A DNA stretch of 64,000 nt from SFEL01 sp964392455 (GTDB taxonomy: Bacteria; Bacillota; Clostridia; Christensenellales; CAG-138). The stretch's first letter is position 1; each line of letters begins with the position of its first letter. Location: contig CAYMPG010000001.1 of NCBI GenBank assembly GCA_964392455.1, positions 62,001-126,000 on the forward strand, read 5' to 3'. Position numbers and translations under genes: made by a program. Below the pieces are notes generated by a model. That model had not been told where the DNA came from, did no database searches, and saw only the letters and a program-made list of their open reading frames with translations. This document shows positions 7,933-18,412 of the stretch, piece after piece.

Positions 7933-10293
7933 ATGACCGCAAAGACGGCCCACGCAAGCGAAAAGAAACGAATACTCATAGCCGATGACTCTCAGCTGAA
8001 CAGGGAAATGCTCTCAGAAATGCTGGGAGATTCCTATACATACGCCTTTGCAGAGGATGGTGAGCATCTGCTCAGGCTGCTTTCAGAGGGAATTCAGGCG
8101 GATATACTGCTGCTGGATATGCATATGCCCCGCATGAGCGGTATGGACGTGCTGAAGATAATGAAGGCCCATCACTGGACGGATGAGCTGCCGGTGGTCA
8201 TCGTTTCCGCAGAGAGCGATCTGGGCTTTATACGCAATGCCTACAGGCTGGGCGCAATAGATTACATACGGCGGCCCTTTGATGCATTCATGGTGCAGCA
8301 CCGTGTGGAAAACGTGATAAACGTATATTCCCGCAATAAGCGGCTGGTAAAGCTGGTGGAAAGCCAGGTGATGCAGCGGGAAAAGGCAAACAATATGCTC
8401 ATCAATATCCTGAGCCGCGTAATGGAGGTAAATAACCAGGAATCCGGCGACCATACCCTGCGTGTACGTCAGATAACAAGGCTGCTGCTGGATAGATTGG
8501 TAGAGATAACCGATAGATACCTCCTGAGCGAGGAGGATATTGCCCTGATAAGCTCTGTATCCGCCCTGCACGATATAGGCAAGATAGCGGTGCCGAAGGA
8601 GGTGCTGAATAAGCGGGGGGCCCTTACAAAGGAAGAATGGGCACTTATGAAGGCCCATACCGTAAAGGGTGACGAAATGCTCTGGGAGGTATCCGTGGAC
8701 CAGAGCGAAAAGCTGATGGTGCTGGCCCATGAAATATGCCGCCACCATCATGAGCGGTATGATGGCAAGGGATACCCTGACGGGCTCAAGGGAGACGAGA
8801 TACCTATTTCCGCCCAGGCAGTATCCATTGCGGATGCATACGATGCCCTTACCAGCGACCGCTGCTATAAAGGGGCAATATCCCACCAGCGCGCCGTGGA
8901 AATGATACAAAATGGCGAGTGCGGCATGTTTAACCCGCTGCTGCTGCGCTGCCTTTCAGAGGTATCCGAAAGGCTTGTGGAGGTGCTGGACAGGGGCGAG
9001 TCTGAGTACAGCTACATAAACAGTATTCAGGATTTGACCGATGAGGCGCTGGAGCAGGAGGAGCTGCCCGTGGGCGACCGTATGCTGAACCTTGCCGAGG
9101 GGGAGCGGGCCAAGAAGGAATTCTTTGCAGGGCAGTGCGGCGGTATACAGTTTGAGTACGATGCCGTTGCCCAGAAGGTCACCTCCATAACCCGCTATAA
9201 TGAAGCAGGCGAGAAAATATACCTGTCAAATACCGGCACCTATCTTCTGAGCCTTGATGACTGGACGCTGCTTAAAAAGAAGCTCAGGCTCACCACCCGT
9301 GATAAGCCCATGATCACCATGAATGCCCTTGTGCCGGTGGATGGTATGCCCCGGTGGCAGCGTGTGGCAGCCCAGAGCATATGGTCTGATGACAGCGAGA
9401 GCTACGTGGGCATAGTGGGCCAGTTTACCGATATTCATGATGAAATGGTGAAAAAGGGAAACGACCTGCTCATAAAGGGAATGCATATTACCGGCGAAAA
9501 CTTCCTTGCCATGCGGCGGGTATTTGACCTGGTGCGGCTGGTGGATCCTGTAAGCCATCAGGTGCTGAGCATCAGCGAGGATGGCAGCATTGAGCGCAGC
9601 GGCAAATACTGCTACGAAATCTGGAATAGGAGCGATGGCTGCAAAAACTGCACCTCCCTTAAGGCCCTCCATAATAAGGACTGGATGACAAAGCTGGAGG
9701 CTATGGACGGGCGAATCTATTCCGTGCTTTCAAGGTATGTAAAGTATGGGGATGAGGATTGCATACTTGAGGTGGCCCTGTGCATGGATGATACCGTGGA
9801 GCGGGGCAGCGGAGAGGTGGGCTTTGTGCCGGATAGCGTTATCCTCCAGAGCTTTTACAGGGATACCCTTACCGAGGCCTATTCCCGGGCGTATCTTGAC
9901 AGCTTCCAGGCAAATCTTGAAAACGCAAAGGGCGTTGCCGTGGTGGACGTGGACCAGTTTAAGCAGATAAATGACACCTATGGCCATCTGGCAGGCGATG
10001 CGGCGCTGAAGCATACCGCATCAGTTATATATTCCTGCATAAGGGATAATGACGTACTCATACGCTATGGCGGCGATGAATTTTTGCTGCTGTTTCAGGA
10101 TATTGGCGAAAAGGCCTTTTACGAAAGGCTGAAGTACATCAAGCAGGCCATAAACCAATCCACAGTGGAGGAATACCCGCAGATGAATCTCAGCATAAGC
10201 ATCGGCGGGGCGTACCGGGTATCTCCGCTGTCCGCTGCAATAGATGCGGCTGACAGGGAAATGTATAGAGATAAGTTTCAGATGAAGGAGTAA
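7933..10293 (+). CDS. Response regulator with REC, HD-GYP and GGDEF domains
   Basis: 786 residues from the ATG at 7933, chosen because GGAGG lies seven bases upstream; an upstream in-frame start at 7846 lacks one. Order of parts: a receiver domain (residues about 13-130, phospho-acceptor Asp62 in LLLDMHMPRMSG), an HD-GYP phosphodiesterase domain (His213-Asp214 in LHDIGKIA; HHHERYDGKGYPDG at about 271-284), a middle region of about 300 residues that may be a sensor, and a C-terminal GGDEF diguanylate cyclase domain with an intact GGDEF at 713-717. It should both make and break c-di-GMP under control of phosphorylation. It heads a block with an HPt protein 3 bp downstream and two hybrid kinases, which are its likely phosphodonors. 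Confidence 0.95.
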   Translation: MTAKTAHASEKKRILIADDSQLNREMLSEMLGDSYTYAFAEDGEHLLRLLSEGIQADILLLDMHMPRMSGMDVLKIMKAHHWTDELPVVIVSAESDLGFIRNAYRLGAIDYIRRPFDAFMVQHRVENVINVYSRNKRLVKLVESQVMQREKANNMLINILSRVMEVNNQESGDHTLRVRQITRLLLDRLVEITDRYLLSEEDIALISSVSALHDIGKIAVPKEVLNKRGALTKEEWALMKAHTVKGDEMLWEVSVDQSEKLMVLAHEICRHHHERYDGKGYPDGLKGDEIPISAQAVSIADAYDALTSDRCYKGAISHQRAVEMIQNGECGMFNPLLLRCLSEVSERLVEVLDRGESEYSYINSIQDLTDEALEQEELPVGDRMLNLAEGERAKKEFFAGQCGGIQFEYDAVAQKVTSITRYNEAGEKIYLSNTGTYLLSLDDWTLLKKKLRLTTRDKPMITMNALVPVDGMPRWQRVAAQSIWSDDSESYVGIVGQFTDIHDEMVKKGNDLLIKGMHITGENFLAMRRVFDLVRLVDPVSHQVLSISEDGSIERSGKYCYEIWNRSDGCKNCTSLKALHNKDWMTKLEAMDGRIYSVLSRYVKYGDEDCILEVALCMDDTVERGSGEVGFVPDSVILQSFYRDTLTEAYSRAYLDSFQANLENAKGVAVVDVDQFKQINDTYGHLAGDAALKHTASVIYSCIRDNDVLIRYGGDEFLLLFQDIGEKAFYERLKYIKQAINQSTVEEYPQMNLSISIGGAYRVSPLSAAIDAADREMYRDKFQMKE

Positions 10294-10296
10294 AAG

Positions 10297-10647
10297 ATGG
10301 AGCTGAAGGAATTCTTTTCCCAGGTGGGCGGAAATTACGAGCAGGTATTGGACAGGCTTCCAAGCGAGGCCATGGTATTGCGCTTTCTGAATAAATTCAC
10401 GCTGGACCCCTCCTATGGGCAGCTTAAGGAGGCGCTGGAGGCAGAGGATATTGCCACAGCCTTCCGTGCTGCACATACGCTGAAGGGTACCGGGGCAACC
10501 TTGGGGCTGGATGCCCTTGCCGCCGCTGCGTCGGAGCTTACTGAGGCGCTGCGGGGCGCAGACCGGATGCCAGATGCCGGCCTTGTGGAGCCGGTGGACG
10601 ATGCGTATAAAACGGCCATAGAGCTGATAGCCGGGCTGAATAGCTGA
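10297..10647 (+). CDS. Stand-alone HPt phosphotransfer protein
   Basis: 116 residues, an all-helical HPt domain. The phosphorylatable histidine is His60 in the signature AAHTLKGTGATLG. HPt proteins relay phosphate between receiver domains of hybrid kinases and final response regulators. It lies 3 bp after the HD-GYP/GGDEF gene and 30 bp before the first hybrid kinase. Neither hybrid kinase here carries its own HPt domain, so this protein is the natural middle step of the relay. Confidence 0.92.
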   Translation: MELKEFFSQVGGNYEQVLDRLPSEAMVLRFLNKFTLDPSYGQLKEALEAEDIATAFRAAHTLKGTGATLGLDALAAAASELTEALRGADRMPDAGLVEPVDDAYKTAIELIAGLNS

Positions 10648-10677
10648 CCGGCAGCAGGTGGAAGGGAGAAAAATATA

Positions 10678-13479
10678 ATGAAAACGGTTCGCCTGTCCCT
10701 ATTCAGAGGGATGTGGGCTTTTCTGCTGGCGGTGCTGCTGTTGCTTCCAGCTACAGCGCTGGCAGAGGAAAAGCAGGAGCCTGTTCGCGTGGGCTTCTTT
10801 GCCTTTGACGGCTATCATACCATAGATGAAAATGGCGTAAAAAGCGGATATGGCTATGAATTCCTGCGTATGGTATCCCGGTTTATAGATGTGGATTACG
10901 AATACGTGGGCTATGAGAATAGCTGGGAGGATATGCTGGATATGCTTCGGGCCGGGGAGATAGATATGGTGACCTCGGCACGGGTGACTCAGGAGCGTAT
11001 GGATGAGTTTGCCTTTTCCAAGCCCATAGGCACAAGCTCCGCCATACTGACTACCCGCCCCGGCAGCCCCATCATTGCTGAGGATTACAGCACCTATGAA
11101 GGAATACGCATAGGCCTGCTTACGGGCAGCAGCCGCAATGATGACCTTAAGAACTTTGCTGCGGAAAGCGGTTTTTCCTACATACCGGTGTATTTTGAGC
11201 TGCACACAGAGCTTGAGCAGGCCCTGCAGTCAGGGCAGGTGGATGCCATAATGACGAGCTCTCTGCGCCAGATAGAGAACGAGCGTGTGCTGGATTACTT
11301 TGCGGTGGAGCAGTTTTATACCATACTCCGCAAGGAGGACACAGCCCTTCTGAACAGGCTCAATTACGCCATAGACCAGCTCAACTCAGTGGAGGGGGAC
11401 TGGAAAAACGACCTGAATAATAAATATTACTTTCATCAGGAGGAGCGGGATCTGACCTTCACCCTTGAGGAGCAGGAGCTGATACGCCAGTATACCAGCG
11501 GAAAAAAGTCTCTTGTGGTATCGGTCTGCACGGATAAAAAGCCCTATGCTTACCTTGAAAACGGTGAAGCCAGGGGCATACTGATAGATTACTTTACTCA
11601 GCTTGCAGAATATGTGGGCATACCCTACACCATCGTTGCACCTGCTGACAGGGAAGAATATATGCGGTGGTGCGAGGAGCTGAATGTGGCAAACGTTTTT
11701 CTGGATGGGCGCTTTTCCAGTCTTCAGCAGGCAGAGGAAAGGGGCAGGGCCATCACTGAGCCCTATACCACCATGCGCCTTGCCATGGTTACCCGCAGAG
11801 ACTTTGATGGCAGGATAGATACCCTGGCGGTATCCTCCGCCCAGGGCCTCTTTGGCATAGAGGATGGGCTGGCTCCCCATGCTGAGCGGCTGACTGTAAG
11901 CTCCCGTGAGGAGGCCATGCAGGCGGTGCTGGATGGCAAGGCGGATGCCACCTTTGTTTACCTCTATACCGCCCAGCAGTTTGTAAATCAGGATTCACGG
12001 GGCCTGCTTACCTATACCATGCTGGAGGAGCCCACGTATGATTATCATATTGCCTTTGCTCCGCAGCTTGATAACGCCCTTGCAGGCATATTCACCAAGG
12101 CAATATACGCCACGCCTACAGGCACCTTTGAAAACATCGCATCCGAATACACCAGCTACAAGGCGCAGAATGTGGATCTTACCACCTGGATAAAGATACA
12201 CCCCATACATATCCTTGTCGCCGGCGCACTGGTGTTTCTGATATGCTTCCTTATAATGACGGTGCTGGAGCGGCAGAAAAGGATACAGCTTGAGCAGAAG
12301 CGCTCGGCAGAGCTTGAGGTGCTTGCAGACAGGGCTGAGAGGGCCAGCAGGGCGAAAAGCGACTTTCTTGCCAATGTATCCCACGATATACGCACGCCTA
12401 TGAATGCCATAGTGGGCTTTGCAAACCTTATGGAATGTGACCTGGATGACAGGGACAAGGTACACAAATACCTTGGGAAAATAAGGTTTTCCAGCCAGCA
12501 TCTGCTTGACCTTATAAACGATGTGCTGGATATGAGCCGCATAGAGGCAGATCAGATAACCCTGGCCCCTGAGCCGGTTTCCCTTACGGAGCAGATAAGG
12601 CTTGTGCAAAGCATAGTAAGCGCCGCTGCGGAGGAGCGCAGGCAGGTTTTCGGCGTAAGCATATACGGGCTGAAGCATGATTCCGTGATGGCAGACGGGG
12701 TGCGGCTGCGGCAGATACTGCTGAACCTTTTATCAAACGCAGTGAAGTACACCCAGGAGGGAGGCACCGTAAGCCTTGTCATGAGGGAGCTGCCCTGTGA
12801 GCAGGCGGGCCATGCGTGCATCAGCTTTCAGGTGAAGGACAATGGCTGCGGCATAGCCCCTGAGCTGCAGGAGCATCTGTTTGAGCCCTTTGCACGGGGA
12901 GAAGCCTCTGTGACCAATAAAATACAGGGCACCGGCCTTGGCATGGCCATAACCAAAAACCTGGTTGACCGGATGGATGGCGAAATCAGTGTGGACAGCA
13001 CCCTGGGCAAGGGCACATGCTTTATGGTAACGCTGACCTTTGCCCTGACCTCATGGGCAGGTATGGAGGAGCAGGAGGGCAAGGGTACCCTTTACGGTAT
13101 GCGCTTCCTGTGCGCTGAGGATAATGAGATAAATGCCGAAATATTGGAGGCCACCCTTGAGACTCATGGCGCCACCTGCAGGATATACCCGGACGGGGAA
13201 AAGCTGGTGGAGGCCTTTGAAGGCATATTCCCTGGGGAATACAACGCCATATTGATGGATATACAGATGCCCAATATGAACGGGCTGGAGGCAGCCGCCG
13301 CCATACGCAGCAGCGCTAATCCGCTGGGGAAAACCATTCCCATAATCGCAATGACAGCAAATGCCTTCGAGGAGGACGTGCGCCGCAGCCTTGAGGCCGG
13401 AATGAATGCACATATATCAAAGCCGCTTAGCGTGGCAGCACTGGAGCAGGCGGTAGGCGAGCTGTGCCGGGGGCACTGA
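10678..13479 (+). CDS. Hybrid histidine kinase with two periplasmic solute-binding domains
   Basis: 933 residues with the BvgS/EvgS-like layout. A signal peptide (cleavage likely after Ala29 in TALA-EE) is followed by two family 3 solute-binding (Venus flytrap) domains at about 33-265 and 275-495, one membrane helix at about 512-530, a short coiled coil, a HisKA domain with His569 (FLANVSHDIRTPMNAI), an HATPase domain (DNGCGIAP, TGLGMAI) and a receiver domain with Asp861 (LMDIQMPNMNG). The sensor part probably binds an amino acid or similar small molecule outside the cell. There is no HPt domain, so phosphate likely passes to the separate HPt protein two genes' worth upstream and on to the HD-GYP/GGDEF regulator. 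Confidence 0.95.
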   Translation: MKTVRLSLFRGMWAFLLAVLLLLPATALAEEKQEPVRVGFFAFDGYHTIDENGVKSGYGYEFLRMVSRFIDVDYEYVGYENSWEDMLDMLRAGEIDMVTSARVTQERMDEFAFSKPIGTSSAILTTRPGSPIIAEDYSTYEGIRIGLLTGSSRNDDLKNFAAESGFSYIPVYFELHTELEQALQSGQVDAIMTSSLRQIENERVLDYFAVEQFYTILRKEDTALLNRLNYAIDQLNSVEGDWKNDLNNKYYFHQEERDLTFTLEEQELIRQYTSGKKSLVVSVCTDKKPYAYLENGEARGILIDYFTQLAEYVGIPYTIVAPADREEYMRWCEELNVANVFLDGRFSSLQQAEERGRAITEPYTTMRLAMVTRRDFDGRIDTLAVSSAQGLFGIEDGLAPHAERLTVSSREEAMQAVLDGKADATFVYLYTAQQFVNQDSRGLLTYTMLEEPTYDYHIAFAPQLDNALAGIFTKAIYATPTGTFENIASEYTSYKAQNVDLTTWIKIHPIHILVAGALVFLICFLIMTVLERQKRIQLEQKRSAELEVLADRAERASRAKSDFLANVSHDIRTPMNAIVGFANLMECDLDDRDKVHKYLGKIRFSSQHLLDLINDVLDMSRIEADQITLAPEPVSLTEQIRLVQSIVSAAAEERRQVFGVSIYGLKHDSVMADGVRLRQILLNLLSNAVKYTQEGGTVSLVMRELPCEQAGHACISFQVKDNGCGIAPELQEHLFEPFARGEASVTNKIQGTGLGMAITKNLVDRMDGEISVDSTLGKGTCFMVTLTFALTSWAGMEEQEGKGTLYGMRFLCAEDNEINAEILEATLETHGATCRIYPDGEKLVEAFEGIFPGEYNAILMDIQMPNMNGLEAAAAIRSSANPLGKTIPIIAMTANAFEEDVRRSLEAGMNAHISKPLSVAALEQAVGELCRGH

Positions 13480-13514
13480 GCAACTTTACATCAGCGCAGG
13501 GAGGCTTGACAATT

Positions 13515-13637
<123 letters not shown>

Positions 13638-13654
13638 GGAGAGGAGATGGAGCA

Positions 13655-16600
13655 ATGCAGCACAGCCGATTGACGATGGAAGATCAGCAGGCCATTGAAA
13701 ATGAATTCCTTCATCAGGAGCATACTGGAGGCATGGTCACAAGGGGAATGGACGGCGTGTTCCCCATATATTATGCCGATGATAAGTTTGTGGCGATGCT
13801 GGGCTACAGGGATGCGTGGGAGCTGATGGCGGCGCTGGATGGCGCATTTGCCAACGCATTGCACCCTGACGACCTGCCCCAGTTTACGCAGAGCGGCGTG
13901 GATGAGGATATGACAGGGGTGAATGAAACCACCTGCCGTATGCGCCGCAAGGATGGAAGCTGGTTTTGGGTGGTAGTTAGGAGCCGGGTCACGGTCATAG
14001 GCACTGGCGAGCAGGTCGTGGTCAGCATGTGCACGGATATGTCCGAATTCGTGCGCCAGAAAAACGAGCTGGAGCAGCAGCATTTTATCACCGAAACCAT
14101 GATGAAAAAGCTGCCCGGCGGGTATTATCGCTGCACCTGTGAGAAGGGGTATCCTTTCCTTTATACCAGCGATGGCTTCCTGAATATGCTGGGATGGAAG
14201 CAGGAGGATATAAGCTCCCAGTTTAACAATACATTCGTAAATCTGCTGCATCCAGATGATTATGACAAGGTGGTGGGACAGACTGAGGAATTCATTGGAC
14301 AGGGAAGCGCCGTAAGATATGAAAATATGGTATACCGCATTGCGGGCAGGGATGGGTATCACTGGGTAGCTGAGACCACCATGAAGACCCTGGTGGATGG
14401 CGAGCAGCAGATGCAGTGCTTCATTTCTGAAATCACCCAGTTTATCGTAGAGCAGGAAAAGCGGCAGCATGAGGTGGAGGAGCTGCGCTCAAGGCAGCTT
14501 GATACGCTGAACAGGGAGCTGGAGCTGAGCGAAAAAAGGCTTAACGCAGAGCGGATGTACATGGACGTTATGACCCGCAATGCGATACTTGTATATCACC
14601 TTGATGTGTATGAGGACAGCGCAGAGGTGATAAAGCTTGCGCCCCATGCAAACGTGAAAGCCATATCCACCATGCGTAGGGATGGCAGCTTCTGCTTCAG
14701 CAGGCATCTGGATGAATTTACAGAGCGGTTTGTAGTAAGCAGCAAGCAGGAATTTCTGCGGCTGCTCAGCAGGGAGCACATCGTCAGCCAGATGAAGGTG
14801 ACGCCCCGCTTCTCCTTCCGCTATGAGAGCCTGCCCAATGACAAGGGAAACCGAAACTACGAGGTACACGTGGTGCGGGTGAACCCTGATGAATTTGACG
14901 GCAAGGTGCTGGTGGTATCCGAGGAGATAGATGATACCATAGCCGCCGAACGGCAGCAGCAGGAAAGGCTGGATATCTGGCGGCGATACATGGGCGTGCT
15001 GGCAAGCGACTTTGTGCTGGTATACCATGTGGATCTTAATAATAATACTGCGGATATCGTCAGCCTGGAGCCCAGTATAGCACGGGATGAAAGGGTAATA
15101 CCCCTTTTACAGCAGCCGTGGGATTTCAGAAAGACCATATCCGAATATTGCAGGCAGCGGGTGGCCCCTGCGCTGCAGGGAGAGTTTATGCGGGTAATGG
15201 AGGCTCACAGCATACTGAATAAGCTGGAGGGCGCACCCAGGTTCTGCTACCGCTACAGGGTAGTTACACCCAGCAACGAGCAGCGGTATTTTGAAACGCA
15301 GGCCCTTCGCATGACAGATGACCCGGGAAACGGCAATGTGCTGATAACCCTCCGCTGCATAGATGACGTAGTGACGGCTGAGCAGCAGCACCATATTGAG
15401 CTTGAGGAGAGCATAGAGCGTGAGCGCAACCAGAATGAGGTGATGCGGGCGCTGGGGCGGAACTATCATGCCATATTCAGGATGAACCTTGAGGATGATA
15501 CCTATACCGAGATAGCCTGCCGCAATGAGGTAAAGCGCTACTATAATACCCAGGAGACCTCTGCGGCAAAGCTCATGTCCGGCCTGTGCGATAAAATAGT
15601 GGAGCCAAGGTATGCAAAGCGCATGAGAGCCTTCTTTGACCTTAGCAATCTTGCAAAGCGGCTGGACGACCGGGAGTTTATTGAAACGGATTGCGTTACC
15701 CAGGGAGAAAGCTGGCACAGGGTGCGCTTCATAGTAAACCGGCGGGATAAGAACGGCAAGGTGACCCACGTGCTGTATGTTTCCCAGGTAATAGACGATG
15801 AAAAGCAATATGAGGAGCACCTGATAGCCAAGGCTGAGTATGCTGATTATGCCAATAAGGCAAAGACGGAGTTCATATCCCAGGTAGCCCACGATATACG
15901 CACCCCCATGAACTCCATATTCGGCTTCCTTGAGATAGCCGAGGCAAACCTTGATGACCGGGAAAAGCTACTGTACAGCCTGAAAAGGATACGCACAGCC
16001 GGTGAATTTCTTAAGGACCTTGCGGATGACGTGCTGGATATTTCCCGCATGGAGCATGGCAAAATGAAGCTGGAGCCCACCCAGATGAGCCTTACAAAGC
16101 TGCTGGGCGACTTTGCGGCATCCATGCGCCACGCAAAGACCGGGAAGAATCAGAAGCTGCACTTTGACTTTCACGATATCAGCCATGACTGCATACAGGC
16201 AGACCCATTGCGGCTGAAGCAGATATATTCAAATGTGTTTTCCAATGCCACCAAGTATACCCCGGATGGCGGGAGCATAGAGTTTGAGGTGTATCAGGAG
16301 GAAAAGCCCGGCAGCGGCAGGGTGAGGATTGTTTCCCGGATAACGGATACCGGCATAGGTATGTCCGAGGAGTTTATGAAGAAGATGTTCTCCAAGTTTG
16401 AACGGGGAACGGATACCCGCATAAACCAGGTGAGCGGCTACGGCCTGGGCCTAGCCATAGTAAAGCAGCTTGTGGACATGATGAAGGGCACCATAGACGT
16501 ATACAGCAAGCAGGGCGAGGGTACGTCCTTCTACATAAAGATAGATGTGCCCTACAGTGATGCGGAGACGGTGGAAGCCCCGGCGGCGGAGCCTGTTGAC

Positions 16601-17008
16601 CCCACGGCCTGCGCCGGTATGCATCTATTGGTAGCCGAGGATAACGAGCTGAACCGGGAGGTCATTACAGAGCTTCTTGCCATACACGGAGTCAACTGCG
16701 ACTGTGCGGAGGATGGGAAGCTTTGCCTTGAAAGATTCCGGGAGGCAATGGATACCTACGATGCCATACTTATGGATATGCAGATGCCAAACATGAGCGG
16801 CGTGGAGGCAACCAGAATGATACGGGCGCTGCCGGAGAAATGGGCAAGGGATATACCCATTATCGCAATGACCGCCAATGCCCTGAGGGCAGATGTGCTA
16901 AAGTGCCTGAATGCGGGCATGGATATGCACCTGTCAAAGCCGGTGGATACGGCACAGCTATTGAGGGCGCTGGGCGAGGTGAGAAAGCGCAGGGCAGATC
17001 AGCAATAG
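13655..17008 (+). CDS. Cytosolic multi-PAS hybrid histidine kinase
   Basis: 1117 residues with no signal peptide or membrane helix. The N-terminal part holds two PAS domains (about 25-140 and 150-275, each ending in a W-F/W-V-type PAC strand), then three more PAS-like segments (about 305-420, 445-570, 600-715) that resemble each other. These are followed by HisKA with His746 (FISQVAHDIRTPMNSI), an HATPase domain (TDTGIGM, GYGLGLAI) and a receiver domain with Asp1041 (LMDMQMPNMSG). No HPt domain. The ATG at 13655 has GAGGAGAGGAG about nine bases upstream. The frame stays open upstream through the CAAG repeat, so changes in repeat number could add an N-terminal extension. It likely shares the HPt protein and c-di-GMP regulator at 7.9-10.6 kb. 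Confidence 0.94.
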   Translation: MQHSRLTMEDQQAIENEFLHQEHTGGMVTRGMDGVFPIYYADDKFVAMLGYRDAWELMAALDGAFANALHPDDLPQFTQSGVDEDMTGVNETTCRMRRKDGSWFWVVVRSRVTVIGTGEQVVVSMCTDMSEFVRQKNELEQQHFITETMMKKLPGGYYRCTCEKGYPFLYTSDGFLNMLGWKQEDISSQFNNTFVNLLHPDDYDKVVGQTEEFIGQGSAVRYENMVYRIAGRDGYHWVAETTMKTLVDGEQQMQCFISEITQFIVEQEKRQHEVEELRSRQLDTLNRELELSEKRLNAERMYMDVMTRNAILVYHLDVYEDSAEVIKLAPHANVKAISTMRRDGSFCFSRHLDEFTERFVVSSKQEFLRLLSREHIVSQMKVTPRFSFRYESLPNDKGNRNYEVHVVRVNPDEFDGKVLVVSEEIDDTIAAERQQQERLDIWRRYMGVLASDFVLVYHVDLNNNTADIVSLEPSIARDERVIPLLQQPWDFRKTISEYCRQRVAPALQGEFMRVMEAHSILNKLEGAPRFCYRYRVVTPSNEQRYFETQALRMTDDPGNGNVLITLRCIDDVVTAEQQHHIELEESIERERNQNEVMRALGRNYHAIFRMNLEDDTYTEIACRNEVKRYYNTQETSAAKLMSGLCDKIVEPRYAKRMRAFFDLSNLAKRLDDREFIETDCVTQGESWHRVRFIVNRRDKNGKVTHVLYVSQVIDDEKQYEEHLIAKAEYADYANKAKTEFISQVAHDIRTPMNSIFGFLEIAEANLDDREKLLYSLKRIRTAGEFLKDLADDVLDISRMEHGKMKLEPTQMSLTKLLGDFAASMRHAKTGKNQKLHFDFHDISHDCIQADPLRLKQIYSNVFSNATKYTPDGGSIEFEVYQEEKPGSGRVRIVSRITDTGIGMSEEFMKKMFSKFERGTDTRINQVSGYGLGLAIVKQLVDMMKGTIDVYSKQGEGTSFYIKIDVPYSDAETVEAPAAEPVDPTACAGMHLLVAEDNELNREVITELLAIHGVNCDCAEDGKLCLERFREAMDTYDAILMDMQMPNMSGVEATRMIRALPEKWARDIPIIAMTANALRADVLKCLNAGMDMHLSKPVDTAQLLRALGEVRKRRADQQ

Positions 17009-17044
17009 CCCGGAGATGAGGCTTGGAAAAATACACAATAATAA

Positions 17045-17084
17045 AACGCTTTCCGCCCCGTTAAAGGGGAAGAAAGCGTTTTTT
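17045..17084 (+). terminator. Terminator after the second hybrid kinase
   Basis: AACGCTTTC (17045-17053) pairs with GAAAGCGTT (17072-17080), with inner CCCC/GGGG, followed by a T-run to 17084. An A-run on the other side makes it potentially bidirectional for the convergent decarboxylase gene. Confidence 0.88.
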
Positions 17085-17101
17085 GTTTTATGAAAGAAAG
17101 C

Positions 17102-18412
17102 CTATTTTACTACCGTTACAAGCTCTGCCCCATGGTGCTTTAATACAGGTATAAGCTCATTGCTTATCCGCTCGCCGCACATTACTATGGGCACTGCGGG
17201 AGGGCAGCTTACAGAGGCGGCGGCCAGTATGCGGCCTGCGCTTTCTTCCACGGGGATGGTCTGCTTTATGGAAAAGGCGGCCTGCCGCGGAGTCATGGCC
17301 TGCTCAGGTATGATGGAGCTGTAGGCACAGGGCAGCATGGGTGTGCGCCGTGGCAGGGTAAGCAGGGCCTGCTCCAGGCGACTGAGCTGCTCAGGGGAAT
17401 TTTGCGGGGAAAGCATAAAGACGATATGGCTTTCATCCTGAAATTCGCAGAAAATGCCCTGCTCCTCAAGTATTGCCCCAAGCTGGCCGCCGGTATAGCC
17501 ATAGGACATTGGCAGCAGGGTCAGCTTCAGCTTTTCATCCCCCATGGTATCAAAGCCGTGGGTAATGAGCCGGGCCTTCAGCGCCTCGGCCCGGGGAAGA
17601 AACTCACCAAGGCTCAGGGGCAGTGTCTCAAGGTATGGATTGCATTTATCCAGCGACTGCAATATCAGATATGAGGGACTGGTGGAGCCGAACAGCGCCA
17701 TTGCATCCTTTGCCTGCATGGCAAGGCCCTTGTCACGAAGGTGCAGATATGCGCCCCCTGTAAGCACGGGCAGGGTCTTGTGGGCAGAATCGCAGCAAAG
17801 GTCTGCCCCAAGGTCCATGGGGTGCAGGCTGGGCTGAAGAAACTTAAGATAAGCCCCGTGGGCATTATCCACGAGCAGGGGCACGCCGTGCTTATGGCAT
17901 ACGCTGGAAATGGCTGAAACATCCGCCATGCAGCCCAGATAATCCGGGCTGGTAATGTACACAGCGCAGGGCTTTTCCGCTTCATTGAGTATGGCGGCTT
18001 CCACAGCCTCAGGCCCAATGGGGCAGCTTAGATAATCCTCCCCGGCCCAGAGCCAGCGTATGGGAAAATCCAGCAGTATGGCGGTATTTATAAAGCTCTT
18101 GTGTGCATTTCGCCCTGCTATCACCGCCCCGCGGCAGCCATTCATGGTATATGCAAGGTACAGCATGGCCCGGATGCACAGGCTGGAGCCCTCTGCGGAG
18201 TATACCGTGGGCCAGCCGAAAAGCCAGGAAGCATTGGCTTCACTGTCTGCAATTATGCCGGTGGGGTGAAAAAGGTCATCCGCCCCGGTGATTTCTGTAA
18301 TATCCAGTCCCTCCATGTTGGCAGAGCCAATGCCCTTATGGCCCGGCATATGGAAGCGGGCAGGTGACTTGAGCATATAGGAGGCAGCAAAATCACAAAT
18401 GGGCGTTTTCAT
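17102..18412 (-). CDS. Orn/Lys/Arg decarboxylase-fold PLP enzyme
   Basis: 436 residues, the size of short Firmicute members (YaaO/SpeA type) of the Orn/Lys/Arg decarboxylase family. Signatures: HMPGHKG at 21-27, an aspartate-containing PLP site (LLVDNAHGA, about 179-187) and the Schiff-base lysine Lys212 in CDSAHKTLPVLTGG. These enzymes decarboxylate a basic amino acid to a polyamine precursor; the exact substrate cannot be read here. The start overlaps the stop of the upstream radical SAM maturase by one base, so it is the third gene of the SCIFF unit. That pairing is not one I recognise as standard, and it could simply be a neighbour sharing a transcript. Confidence 0.9.
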   Translation of the reverse strand: MKTPICDFAASYMLKSPARFHMPGHKGIGSANMEGLDITEITGADDLFHPTGIIADSEANASWLFGWPTVYSAEGSSLCIRAMLYLAYTMNGCRGAVIAGRNAHKSFINTAILLDFPIRWLWAGEDYLSCPIGPEAVEAAILNEAEKPCAVYITSPDYLGCMADVSAISSVCHKHGVPLLVDNAHGAYLKFLQPSLHPMDLGADLCCDSAHKTLPVLTGGAYLHLRDKGLAMQAKDAMALFGSTSPSYLILQSLDKCNPYLETLPLSLGEFLPRAEALKARLITHGFDTMGDEKLKLTLLPMSYGYTGGQLGAILEEQGIFCEFQDESHIVFMLSPQNSPEQLSRLEQALLTLPRRTPMLPCAYSSIIPEQAMTPRQAAFSIKQTIPVEESAGRILAAASVSCPPAVPIVMCGERISNELIPVLKHHGAELVTVVK